In this document: positions 37,490 to 49,424 of the stretch, piece by piece | Layout of the letters: each line of letters starts with the position of its first letter | Numbering within the stretch: the stretch's first letter is position 1 | Source of the DNA: Erythrophleum ivorense | Taxonomy: Eukaryota > Streptophyta > Magnoliopsida > Fabales > Fabaceae | Reading direction: 5' to 3' | Length of the DNA stretch: 64,000 bases | NCBI GenBank assembly: GCA_026724425.1 | Contig: JAIUCV010000227.1 | Span: 744,001-808,000 of the forward strand | Notes under the pieces: model-generated | Database searches by the model: none | The model's input: only the letters and a program-made list of their open reading frames with translations | What the model was told of the DNA's origin: nothing | Program-made: the position numbers and the translations under genes

Positions 37490-38256
37490 TATATGTGGTT
37501 CTTATTCTAAAATATTTAATTTAGCTCTGCATTGTAATTTTGCTTGTATATGTCATCTTAATCCAAACATCCAAACATTTGTGTAAAGCTTTGTTTTGAA
37601 CATAAAAAGAAATGAAGAATGTGATTGAGCATTAGCGGTCCTATGTGCAACCATTTTTCACTTATATGCATGCCTTGATTGATTGCATTTTTTGCTCATT
37701 TATTCCATTTATGTCACGGTCCTTTTGACTTCTAACTGTAAAGCATATCGTGAAAGTGTTGATGTATGTGTATCTTCCTTTCATTTTGACGGAGCTATTA
37801 GTAAAGGTTCGTATCTGTTAGCAGTGAGTAACGATATTGAAGCAGGAAAAGGGTCGATTAGGGTAGTTATGGAAATTGAATAAAATAATTTGTGGATTAA
37901 TTAGATTGTAGGAGAAGGGGGGAGAAGGAGAAGATGATAAAGAAAGACAGGAGAAGGAGAAGCTGCATGTTACCATCAAAGACACTGTTGCCTCGGTTGT
38001 CAATCAAGTTCTGGAGAAGGGAAGAGTATGAGGCGAAGCAATGTGATGCTGCGGTCTGGATCTTATCTCTTTTTATTTTTTTATTTTTTGAATTAAATGC
38101 TGATGGAGTGCCAAAGAACTATGACCTAAATCCTTTGAAAATTGCATACAGATATCTAAATCGCTATTTTAAGGTTTATTTCCTACATCTCCTCCTCTAT
38201 TTCTCTCTTCTTTCTCTGAAAGTGGCACTGAGACAAAAGGAAGATGATTCAAACTC
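37490..38256 (+). other. Upstream part of the Tify/PHD pseudogene locus, not resolved
   Basis: Contains a purine-rich, charged reading segment (about 37911-38010) and a frame ending LNADGVPKNYDLNPLKIAYR near 38150. Neither is recognised. They may be 5' exons of the pseudogene that follows. Confidence 0.3.
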
Positions 38257-39235
38257 ATGAATGATGGGAAAAATGCTTGTGACAAGGCAATTGGAATTGG
38301 TGATGATGTTAAGAGGGAAAGTGAGGATGTTCCATTAATCACGACGCCAACTCAAATAAAAATGCCGAAGACAAGTACCTTGAAGAAGTTCCCAACGAAG
38401 CCAAAGGACTTTCTAGCCATAGGGATTGTTGAAGGGCTATTAGTCAAATATGTCTGGGGATTGAAGGTATTATCTTATATTATTATCGTAGTTCTGATTC
38501 TTGCAATTTGGAACTTTCCATTTGAGGTATGAGTGTGATGCATTTGAGAGGCACGAAGGCCTACCCGAGGAGAGTTTAGAGGCTCTGGGATTGTGTGCTA
38601 TTACAAAATTTGTAATGGAGTTGAGGTAAATAAAATGAAGATATGTTTATGAACAAGAATCTCTTAATATTTCTTAGTTAATTTTATGATTTTTCTTTTT
38701 GGTTTTTGCTTGAAGTAGGTTGTCACACCCACCGTGTTTGAGCTGAATGCTAGTAATGCAAACAAATGCCCGCCTATGATGTCATGAATATGTGTTCAAA
38801 TGTTCTAATGGATGTTTGGGGGAAGCCTTACAGAAAGATCTTGGAGGTTTCACCATTAAGAAATCTGCAATCTGCTTGAATGAAAAAGGTGATTCTTTGC
38901 ACTATAGTGTCTATACCTCAATCTAGAAAAGGATATGTCAAGAGTCAAGACTATTATGTGATACATGCATCTAATTAAAAGAGTCTTAACCTAGCCCTAT
39001 TCAAATAGCTGAGACTAGCAACTCTAGCGCTTTGCAGCTAGGTGTCTTTTTATGACATGGATATATTCCAACTATCCCAAGTCACCAGAACCAGTTGTGG
39101 TTCCGAAGTCATTAAAGAGAAAAATGAAGCACAACACTTCTCGTGGTAAGAGTCAGGGAAGAATAACTAAGAAGTTTGTTTGCCAAATGGAACTAAAGTA
39201 GCCTAATATGCTTGTGGACAAGTTACTTTAATTGA
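38257..39235 (+). pseudogene. Tify-like domain part of an IDM1-like PHD-finger protein gene relic
   Basis: The Tify-like (DUF7028-type) domain of plant PHD proteins related to INCREASED DNA METHYLATION 1 is readable in pieces. LKKFPTKPKDFL and GIVEGLLVKYVWGLK (about 38378-38466) correspond to 'lkkfp.klkdLLdtGiLEGlpVkYirG'. EFRGSGIVCYYKICNGVE (38572-38625) fits 'virGsGilCyCn.CkGvev'. VVTPTVFELNASNANKCPP (38719-38775) fits 'vtptlFElHAGssnKrPPeyI'. LPNGTKVA-stop-YACGQ (about 39185-39228) fits 'LpDGteVaYyarGqkLL'. In these proteins the domain lies before the PHD finger and the family acts in chromatin-level regulation of transcription. Frames shift between pieces, stops occur (38785, 39209) and conserved H and C residues are lost. 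Intron positions appear kept, so this is not a processed copy. The locus is cut by solo LTR C and continues at 42552. Confidence 0.65.
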
Positions 39236-39473
39236 GATGGCTTCTGCTTTAACCATTTTTATTGGTTTCAACTTTTCTGAATGTGTTGATATTGTTTACA
39301 AAAAGGGATTTGAACTTGTTGCAGATGCTATGACTCTGAGGTTGTTTCTCTTACGATGTACTATATCGTGTGCTTGCTAGATATTTGGCTTAAGCTAAAT
39401 CCTAAATTCCCCCTTTTGATTAGCAGGTCAGCCCCTCCCAATTTGAAACTCATGCTAGTTTGGCATCGTGACG

Positions 39474-42407
39474 TGTAACAACCAAGAAAAAGAAAGAAGA
39501 AGAAAAGAAAAGAAAAGAAAAAGAAAAAAAAAAGAGAAAAGAAAAGGGAAAGAAAAGAAAAGCTGAAAATTTTTGAAAGCTAAAAATTTTCTAAGTCTGC
39601 TAGCTACAGCCTAGCTATAGCGAATGTACCTGTTCGCTATAGCGAGAAATGGTCTAGCTATAGCGAGACTGCCTTCTAGCTATAGCGAGAATGCTTCTAG
39701 CTATAGCGAGTTCGGGCACCCCATACAAAAACCAGGGAGTTGCTCGCCGTAGCGTACGCTGTAGCGAAGGCAGAGGTCTGGGACTTATTCGAGCTCGCCG
39801 TAGCGAGGGTTATGGCTCGCTATAGCGAGGGTTAGTCCAGAAAAGCGTGAAAATAGAGAATTTGACTTTTTAAAGCGTCCCAACTCCTTTCACTCTGTAA
39901 CCGACTTAAGCTCACTTTAAGAGAGAGAAAAGGGTGGAGGAGAGAGAGAGAAGCCTAGAGGAGGAAGGAAGAACAAGAAAGGTAAGGATTTTCATTGCTT
40001 TTCTCTTAGTATGTTGCTCTTCTCCCCTTATCCTCTCTTCCCACGATTTTAATAGTTAAAGTAGCCAGGTTTTGAGCTTGGTTCAGAGGAAGGAGAGTGG
40101 AAAACCACTCTTAAGGGAGGTTATAAGTCATGTAGCGCTCTCTTCCTTGCTTTCCTTCTTAAGAGTTTGAGAGCTTGAGAGAAGAGAAAGAATAGTTAAT
40201 GAATTCTAGTGAGAGAAAGAACCCTAGCTTGATATGCTTAGTAGGGTTGCTAGAAAGAGATCCCTAGCTTATGAATCAAGTATTAAGGAAATAATTCCAT
40301 GCTTCTTGTGTGGTTAGGCTCAAGAGAAGCTCTCCCATCTAGAAGTGGTTGTGAAACCAACAAGGGAGGAGACAAATTGAAAGAGAAAGTTGTGAATAGC
40401 CAACAAGGTAGCTTTCTCCACCTTCTTTCATGCACAATTGTGTGCTTACATTGTTTTACTTGTGTGTATGTATGATTTGAGCTATGAGAAGTATGTTAGC
40501 ATGATGATACCTTATGTGTTTTAATGATGTTTTATGTGATTTGTTTTGGTTTGCTTGAGGAATGGAAAGGCCAATAACCCTTTAGCCATGGTGAGGATGA
40601 GCCAAACCCTTAAGTTGGTTGAGACAAAGTAAAGGGTCTCCCAAAAGTGAGGTTGACTCCCAAAGAGCAAGGGTTGAGTCTAAGAACCTCTTAAGAATGG
40701 GTGAGGCAAGTCCAAAATCCACAAGTGAGTGGGTGAGGCTAATCCATGTACTTGGCAAGCTTCTAAATGTTATGTATGGCTTACTCACATGTTGAGAATG
40801 TTTTTCTCTTATGCATGGCCAATTCACATATTGCAAATGTTTTCATTGTGGTTTTATATGCTAACATGCCATACATGCATGATGAGACTTGTTTGCATGC
40901 TATATATGTATGATTGAATGAGAGATGAGCTATTGAGATTCTTTGAATCTCACCCTCCATCTCCACCATCCAAACATGCTAGGTGGACCAAGTGAGACTA
41001 GAGATGGGAGCCACCAAGTATGAAGCTAGGGAGACTAATGAAGACTTGCGAAGAGCTTCTTGTAAATATGTTGTATATGAGACAAGAGATGTAAATTAAT
41101 AATGTATATGATGTAGCATTTATAAATGTTTGCAAGTTAATGTATTTATGACGTATATATGATAATGAGCTCCATTTTGACTGAAGAAGCAAGTCTTGAT
41201 TATGAAAAGCACAATGTTAGTATAGGCCACATGAGTGTATAAGTGGGCATGGGATAGTGAGTTTTTCCAATCTAGGTTACTAGACACTTGAGTCATGATT
41301 GATGGCCCCTATAGATGCTTTCTCATGTGCTCAAAGGGTCATAGAGGTAGAAGAATTAAGATTGGACCCCATGAGCCCTATTTTTAACCAAGAAAGTGGT
41401 TTTTTGCACTGATGTCAAGAGTTAACCAAATGACCTCTTCTTGCTTTGAAATTTGACATGTGACTAGATCTGATTTAGATATTTTTGATAAGCTAAAGAT
41501 CAAGTCATTTGGAAGTCTATAGCATTTTCTATGATTTTTCAAAGTTGGCATCAGAAATTCGGATTTTAGAAAACACTGTTCATTTGGTCAGTTTAGAAAC
41601 CGTGTCATCCGAGGGGCAAACGTAGTCCAATGGCTACGAAATTTTATACACAGAAACTAGATAGTCACAGTGACTTATAGGAACTGGAAGCACCTCATTT
41701 AGAGGTCTATAGAGGAAGATATGCAATTTCGAAGTTCCAGCCCAGAATCAGTCATCCTACCAGACCCGAGGTACTGTTTCATCGGTTTCCGGGAGTTTGG
41801 TTGGATTAATTGATCTGGAGACATTTTTCCTCTCTAGTTAACATCCACATCTTTCTATAGAGATATTATTTACATGCATTGGATTTTTGTGGAATTAGTT
41901 GGACATTTTCAAAGTCCATATCAGTAAACTGTGACAATAACAGAACCCCCTCTGACCAGTAGATGTTTCCGGATGTCAAACGATTTGTGCATGAGATTTT
42001 AAGATTTCTACATATTTTTAGCATGAATTAGACGTCTTAAGATTTCTATAATGACCGAGATCATGTGCTTTCGATTTTTCTGCAATTAGCTATGAATTTC
42101 CAAACTTTGCCCAGAAATGAGGCCAAATCTGCTGAAAACGAATTTGCATGTCTCATATCCCTTTTTGCTTTCCATGAGTTTTAAGCATGTTTTGGGGATT
42201 GAGATAAGTTGTAATGGTGCAAATAAACATGAGGATGCATAGAAAGAGCTCACCCGGTCCATGTGACATTAAAGTGAATATCTACCCTTGCATGAAGCTA
42301 TAGAGAAAGAATATGAACCTAGAGAAAATGATCTCCCTTTTATGCTTCCCATATGCATATGAGTACGTAAGGCATGATGGGTATGAGCTAGAGAGTAAGG
42401 TGTTACA
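39474..42407 (+). mobile_element. Solo LTR, family 1 copy C, with perfect target duplication
   Basis: Begins TGTAACA and ends TGTTACA, a perfect 7-bp terminal inverted repeat. It is flanked by TGACG on both sides (39469-39473 and 42408-42412), a perfect 5-bp target duplication. The length is 2,934 bp and there is no internal coding region, so it is a solo LTR left by recombination between two LTRs. Internal landmarks shared with copies A, B, D and E include a purine-rich leader ending in AAAGGTAAGGATTTTC (about 39978), a splice-donor-like site. Others are 'ttagccatggtgaggatgagcc' (about 40583) and 'gagattctttgaatctcacc' (about 40935). It sits in an intron of the PHD pseudogene. The size and termini suggest a gypsy family with long LTRs, but no pol is available to prove this. 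Confidence 0.9.
39598..39845. repeat. Array of CTCGCTATAGCGAG-type palindromes in LTR copy C
   Basis: About nine variants of 'ctagctatagcgag', 'cgctatagcgag' and 'ctcgccgtagcgag' occur within 250 bases, separated by short unrelated spacers. The motif CTCGCTATAGCGAG (39812-39825) is a perfect 14-bp palindrome. The array is CpG-rich compared with the rest of the LTR. Confidence 0.75.
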
Positions 42408-42551
42408 TGACGCAAAGTGTGAGATTTTATTTATACTGTGTTCTTTGATGCTGTATGTTTTAGGAAATTGAATAGGATCTTTTCTTTTAGTTGTCTAATG
42501 TGTTGTTATCTGTATTGTATGTATTTATCTTCTTATATACACATACAACAG

Positions 42552-43210
42552 GTCTTTCTCCATGAATTGTCCATATCTTTATTCAAAGTTGGAGGTTTTC
42601 TACCAATGAAAATGATGATCTCTGCAGCATATGTTCAGACGGAGGGAATCTTTAATGTTGTGATGAGTGCCCGAGGGCTTTTCACACAGGTGAAGTCTTC
42701 CTCTTTTTGCATTTAAATTTATTTTCATTTATTTAAATTGATTTAATGTCTTTTTGTTTCTTATTAACTCCATAAAATGTTCATATTGACTTAGGTTTTA
42801 TTTGTGAAGGTCAAAGTGTTACATATGCCCAAAATGCACTGTTACTCATGTGATGGAATTTTTGAATTTTTTCTGTTAGAACTTCCTTTCATTCATTTGC
42901 TTTATACAATTATGTTTGCTTGGATATATTTTAGATGTTAATTAAGCCACCACTTATTTCCTCAGGCTAAATACTCTATTTAGATAGACTCTAAATCCCA
43001 ATTTAGGAAGGACCCACTAGGTGTGCTGGAAGCACTTCTTTGGCGTCCAAATTCAATATTTGCCATATCAGAACATGGAGCTTGCAGAAGTATTTTTGTT
43101 GAAGTTAAGGCTGCGGTCAAGAAAAAAAAAGTCAAGCGAGGGGAAGTTGAAGTGCATCTGAATCAATAGCACAGAGATGGCTTGCCTGAAGACAAAAGAT
43201 TTGATGGAAA
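42552..43210 (+). pseudogene. PHD-finger part of the IDM1-like gene relic
   Basis: An exon with intact splice signals runs from an acceptor at 42550-42551 (ACAACAG) to a donor at 42690-42691 (CACACAG|GTGAAG). It first reads VFLHELSISLFK, matching 'GVSLHELaisLskG'. After a frame shift it reads NENDDLCSICSDGGNL (42605-42652), a stop, and CCDECPRAFHT (to 42689). This is the first half of a PHD finger (C4HC3), which binds histone H3 tails. A decayed next exon may be seen at about 43052-43090 (QYLPYQNM against 'WYCpYCQNM'). The frame shift near 42595 and the stop at 42653-42655 inactivate it. The exon lies just downstream of solo LTR C, on the same strand and in the right order after the Tify-like part. 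Confidence 0.7.
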
Positions 43211-43729
43211 TAAAGGTATGTATGGCTATTGTATCATGACAGTGTGCCTATCCTCTCAGTTTGCATTATTATGAAACTATAAGGTTTTGATATTTTTTTA
43301 AATGAATATGTAATTGAATTTCTATTTGTATTTGATGTTCTTAGTGAACATGTAATTGAATTTGTTTGTATTAAGTTAAAAATGGAATGTTGAACAATCG
43401 ACTTTTTTAATATGCTTATACATTTGATGTTATATGAATACTCATATATCAGTCTTGTTATGTTTATTCGTCGATATTATTGTAACTATTGAGTGGGCCT
43501 CATTGAACTATTGGATCCTCTTTCAAGTACTCAAGTAGAGAGTTTACCGGAAGGTTTGCTGTGTCCTCTCTGCTGCTTGCTTGACGTGTTTCATGATATT
43601 GAAGCTTATGGGGTTTCTGAGGGAATTTTATCAATGCTAATTTGTATTACCCAGTTTGTGTAATTTATAATCTATTTAAATTACACATATCAATACTAAT
43701 CTATTGCTCACTGTACCATTATTTTATTG
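43211..43729. other. No gene recognised
   Basis: AT-rich sequence. A short frame with PLSSTQVESLPEGLLCPLCC near 43519 is not recognised. Confidence 0.3.
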
Positions 43730-43839
43730 AATATGATATTACCTCTATCAGTTTTATTTATTGTTTATATTCTTAAAATTTGCAAATAAAAACATATTAT
43801 TTAACGTATAAAACTTGTAGGAATAAGTATTTGCCAGAG
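43730..43839. repeat. Left member of a duplicated segment flanking the hAT element
   Basis: About 100 bases ending in TTGCCAGAG match 51200-51297, on the far side of the hAT element. Shared landmarks are 'tttattt', 'tttatattc', 'ataaaaa', 'atattattt', 'ataaaa' and the final '(c/t)agag'. Both precede a similar continuation, so a tandem repeat of about 160 bp probably existed before the hAT insertion. Confidence 0.5.
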
Positions 43840-44199
43840 CATGGTTTTAAATTGCAGTAGCGGCTGCGTTGCGGTTACTGCGATTACGGGCATTGCGGGT
43901 GCTATAATGAGGGTTGCGGTCATTACGGCTATGATTTTTTTTAGAAGTTGCACAAATTATTTTAAAAATATATATAATCATTATAACTCTCATATACATA
44001 AATATATCATGCTTAACATCAATATTAATTAAATAAGTTCTTATTTTGAACAAGCATATCAATGTTATTGGAGAAAACTAAAAAGAAAAATCAGATAATA
44101 TAAAAGTATACTTACATACTTATTACAAAGAGAGAATTAGAATCACCACATTGTAGAATGTTATGGAGGATAATAGTTTCCACTTTCACTTTCATTATC

Positions 44200-47100
44200 A
44201 CCTTGTCTTGCTCCCTGTCCAAAAACACAATAAAAAAAATCCTCCACCTGTGTTCTCCATTTGCTGATAAGGAAAACTTGGTGCTTCGTGGTAATAAGGC
44301 TCTTGATAATTTATTGAAGGTTGATAATATGGTGGGGCTTCAATTATTGGATAATGATCATGTGACATACGGGGAGGTTGTTGATAAAATGGAGGATAAT
44401 AACTTTGACTACTTTGAGATGAGCCACTAATGGCAAAATCACCAAAACTTTGCAAAAAATTAGAGGAAGAACTATCTTCTAGTACACTACTTTTCTACCT
44501 TCTACCTCTTATAGATTGATGACCACCTATTCTATTATCATCAGAGCCTCTATCTTAAAAAGATGTCATATTAACAACAAAACCCAAATCACGTATAGTA
44601 TATGGAATGTCTTGATATGGATCTTGTTCCTTATCTTCATCTATGTTATGATCACTTTCTACTGTATTACCACCATCACCACCACTATTGTTGCTTGGTG
44701 GACTCAAACCACCATCACTGCCCTAACTATGACCTTCATGAGAACTTGAATCAATATCAGCCTCTACCTCTTGGTCATCAATATCTACTCTTGGAAGCCA
44801 TTTTGAATTTTGAAGTCCATCCAATAATGGGCCTTCTCTCTCCTTAATCCATGGAGACAAGGGATCATCTTCTTGAAATATGTAATCAAGATTAATTGGA
44901 TTGAAACTATTTTCTATCTCTTCTTGACTACGCCTTTTCTTCTCCTTCATTCTTAGCTTTATATTGTAAAAAGTAAAGACAAGTTTTTGTAATTTTTTAT
45001 ACTTTAGTCTATTTCTTATCTTTGTATGAATATAGCTAAATGTGCTTTAATTCCTTTAACAATTTGAAACTGAAGTTGTTTGGCTTAAAATTTTTATTGT
45101 AATGCTTTGAAGTTCAAGAGTACACGAACTATATATCATCTACCATTCAGCTATTTACATAAACAATACACAAATTTAGTTAACTTTAAATTATAAAAAA
45201 AATTAATCATTTTGATTGAATTACATATTCTACCATATATACTTGTAAATAAAAAATGAATTATATCTTATCGGGATCCATTTGAGACCATGCTCTCTGA
45301 GGTTATGGCGTTCCAAAGTTTTCTCTATTTTCTCGAAAAAGTATTAACTATGCAAAATCATATTAAATTTAATGTAAATATATAATAATATATTCTAAAT
45401 ATTCATTATATAAAAATAACTAACTTGATTTAGTGCTCTAATTGCAACATCCATATTTCTTTCTAATTTAGAGATTGTACTTTTAGTTCCATCAAATATT
45501 TCTTTATAAACTGAATGACCATGCTTAACTCCAAATTGAAACTGAGGATTAAGAAAATAACCTATAAAAAAAGAAATAGAATTAATTAGTCAATACATAA
45601 ATATTTCTCTTTTTGTGATAACATAATATATATATATATATAGACTTACCTGCAGAATGTAAATCGGTATGTAGGAATTTCCACCTTTTATCTATCATAT
45701 TGTTATAAGTTGAGTGATAACGACAATTTTGTTGTATAGATAGCTTTGCTCTATCTATAACTTCATAGATAAAACCCATGGTTGGTTTTTCATCACCGTC
45801 AACCAATCTTAACATCTTGACAATTAGCTCAAATACTTTTAGTATTTCATTAGCTTTGATCTAAAAGTCATTATCTAATTTTTTTTTTCTTGCATCATGT
45901 GTTGGTCTGGATTTTCCCTTGCTAAATTTAGACTTTTTAAACTTTTCAGAGTTGAACATGTTCTTCAAAGCCTGCTTTTGCTTCACAAGAGATTGTAGTT
46001 GCAAGAATTGTGTAGCAAAGCGAGTAATGGCTGGACGAATAATTTCTCGACCTTTAGTATATTCTTTCATCAAATTTACAGTCTAAATGTTGTTATATAT
46101 AAAGGATGTTATCATCTTTGCATCCTCTAACACCTTTTGTACATTGCTCTTTTTTCCAATATCTTATAAGCATAGATCTAGACAATGAGTTGCACAAGGT
46201 GACCAATAGAGATGTGGTCTTTTTTCCATCAATTTCTTTCCTACTGCCTTTAAAGCTCCCTCATTATTTGTAACCACTTGGACTACATATTCTTCTCTAA
46301 CTTCTTCTACCACTTGATCAAGTAACTAAAGGTAGTAATCAGTATTTCTGCTAGCAACAGAAGAAACATCAATTCATTTTAGAAAAATAGTTCCTCTGCT
46401 ACAATAGACAAGAAAATTCATTATGTGCATGTGACTAATGCTATTAGTCTAACCATCACACATTATTGTAACACTTCTTTCCTTCCATGTATCTTTCAAC
46501 CCATTTATCCATTCTCTCATGGATTGATATTTAGCTTCCAAATACACGTATGAAATCTCATAAGGAGTAGGAAATTTAACCTTTGTTGTTCCTATTTCAG
46601 CAGCTGTAGTAATTAAATTATGTAACTAAGGAGAATTAGATAAATTCATTGGAAGACGCTCATATATAATAAGTTTTGATATTGCTTCTCCTAGTTTCTT
46701 CCTTAATATTTTCTTCAAACCACCAGAAATTTTTGGTTGTTTCATGCTTTTACTCCTCACAAGATCAACATTTATAGATCTTAAATTGAAGGCAATATCT
46801 TCTGATCCTCTTGCCCTTGCATGAGAGCTTCCACCCTCTTCATACACATTTTGCCCTCCTCTAGTTTGTTATCTAAATTGTTGTCTATCTTCCCATTCAC
46901 GATATGATCTGATGCTTTCTTGTGTTGCACGCCTCATTTGCATTTCTTCATCAACAAATGTTTCTATTTCATCATTTTCATCGCCTCTCAACCTTGCTTC
47001 AAATTCTTCCTTTCTTTTTTTTTTGAATCATTTCTTTTATCTTTATTATCTAAAAGAAGTTTCATCATACCTTCCCGAATAGTAGTCGTAACTCTAAGAC

Positions 47101-47293
47101 AACCAGCTACTTGTCCTTTAAAATGAGCAATATGTTACTTCAATCGAATAATTCCACCCTTTACTACTTTTCCACAAAGTTTGCAAATTATGTTGTTTCG
47201 ATTTCCAGCTACAGGTGTTCCAAAATGCCAACCAATATCATCACTAGGAGCACCTTCTAATCTTTTTGTTGGAAATTCCTCTCTTGGTGGCAT
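44200..47293 (-). pseudogene. hAT transposase, BED finger + DUF659 + C-terminal dimerisation, broken
   Basis: ATG at 47293 opens MPPREEFPTKRLEGAPSDDI. The BED zinc finger has C37, C40, H54 and H57 (IICKLCGKVVKGG...HIAH), with a stop at codon 53. The DUF659 (RNase H-like catalytic) region includes CDG-stop-TN, where the family has CDGWTN, and WSPCATHCLDL (about 46220-46185). An exon ends at a donor at 45650 (CTGCAG|GTAAGT). The next exon starts at 45561 with YFLNPQFQFGVKHGHSV after a TAG acceptor. The hAT dimerisation domain follows: NFGTP-stop-PQRAWSQMDP (about 45320-45270), then SNC-stop-RN-stop-STFSYI and HTKIRNRLKYKKLQKLVF (about 45065-44970). The acidic and Tyr/Pro-rich C-terminal tail typical of plant DUF659 transposases ends near 44200. 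About ten stops make it non-functional. The transposase would bind the terminal repeats at 43840 and 51140. Confidence 0.85.
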
Positions 47294-49424
47294 TGTTTAT
47301 ATTTTATAGTACCTGTTGATTAAATAAAGTTTGTCATATAACATAATATAACAAAACTAAAAGTACAATTAAATAATTAAAAAATTAATCAATTAAACAA
47401 ATTTAGAATAAACATTCAAAGTTCACTAATAATCATCCCAATTCCACTACCAACATCAACAACTCTTTTTTAATGCTCGTATAATGATAGTTATTGATTG
47501 GTAAATGATATTTAAGTTTGTAAAAATGTAAATTTGTTACTTTCAATGGTTGGCATTTTTATTTTCTTTTTTTGATATGCTAAATATTTAAAATTTAATG
47601 AGTTTACAGGCTAAATGACAAAGGCTCAAACATGGGATATAATAAAAAGATGCATGGCTTAGTAATCTAAGGAAAAAGATGCAATACTCATGTTTTCTTA
47701 TAAAAATTATATGTTTATGATATGATCATTTCTCTATCCTTGCTATTATAGTTTCCAATTAATTTGTTGACAAGAAAATTCGATCATAGGAATAAATACT
47801 AAAATTTCCCTTAAAAAAAGTATTGCATCCTCCTTTTCCTTTAAGAAAGATCAAACAAAAGAATAAGATTAATAAGAGTAGCCAAAAAAACTAGTTGCAA
47901 AGAAAATGGTTTAACAAACAAGTAATAATACAACTACTAAATATGTTAAATTTAAATTAATTTTACAAATCATGAATATATATATATATATATATCTTAT
48001 TTTATAAATTCCCATTTCATGTTCAATTCTCTTTTATTACTATCATTACAGTCAATCTATCATTATTTATAATTTTAACAATATTGTAGTTGGATAAAAT
48101 TAAAGCTTTTATCCAGTTAAGGCTTTAAGCTACTACAACTATTATGAGTTGTTTTAATACAGATTTACAAAATTTTCAATTATAAAACAAATGTTGGAAA
48201 AATTAATTAATATCAATATTTTTATAAACTTAAGATCTAAGGGATTCACATGAAGAGGAAGTCATTATACATCTTATATAAACATCTGATTAAAAAAAAA
48301 TTATATATGAATAGGTATTATATGCAAAATCTAGTAAACTAAATTCCAATATAAGAGTTATGCTTTACCGGTACCAAATTCTAAAAATGAGAGTTACTAA
48401 TGGAAAAAATATAATTCATATATAGAGTAATCATTTATATATGAATGGTCTACTTATACAAATGTATATAAATTGATACAAAATAATCAAAACACCATAA
48501 ATTTCTCTTATATTTCACATAATATTTTTTAATTAATTTTATTATATTTGAAATATTGGTTATCAATTAAAAATTTTATTTATGATTAAATTTATATTTA
48601 ATGTGTAATACCTACGTGTTTTAAATTTATTTTATTTTATATATAATATAGATACTATATTATTTATAGTAAAAATAATGGAATGATTAAGAAATGATTA
48701 ATTAAGCCAAAATATAATTCATAATTTCCAATCATAATGAGCCTATTATCTGCTTCTTTCTTAAATTGCCTCAATTAATTTAATCAAATAATTAACAAGC
48801 TGACACGACACCCCATTTTGACATTGACATGCAATTTCTTTTATTGATATAATGCTATTGGACTGTCTCATGAGTTAATGCCTCCTTATCTTGACAAAAC
48901 ATGCAAAACCCCAAAATGAAGTACCAACTATATAGCCATCCAATTTTTCTTTCCAGAGCAAAACAAAAACTAAATATGAGGGCAACCAAAAAGGAATCAA
49001 AAGGAAAAGCAAGGAAGACCGATCTATCATAAAAATAGCCACACGCAATAATTGCAATAGAATTTGACCAACACCAGAGAGGAAGTTAAATTTGTGATAT
49101 TCAATTTAATTTGCAACTTTTTCATGACTCATCCTTTTAAATATGACATTTCGCTTTAATCTATGCTGGTTAGTGACTGTTGTCCTAAAAGTGCCAAAAA
49201 AAAAAAAGGAAAAATTGTTCCACCCTCAACCAACAAAGCTATCTTTATCTTTTTTTTTTCTAATTTTTTTAGCATAATTTTATCTTTATCTTTAGTAGTT
49301 ATAGTTAGACAAAGACCATAGAATAATTTGATTCATCAAACAACTTCTAGGTTGATTTCACCTGTCAAACATCAGGGGATTCTGGTAGAACATGTTTGAC
49401 CCTTGTAGAGTCCCGTAAACACCT
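47294..49424. other. hAT element interior, no gene recognised
   Basis: AT-rich sequence upstream of the transposase start, with TA repeats (about 47976-47994). It would include the transposase promoter and leader; none can be placed. Confidence 0.3.

Noticed and set aside
44158..44847. Plus-strand frames of 77-90 codons
   Set aside because: They are antisense to the C-terminal tail of the hAT transposase, which explains the sequence on the minus strand.
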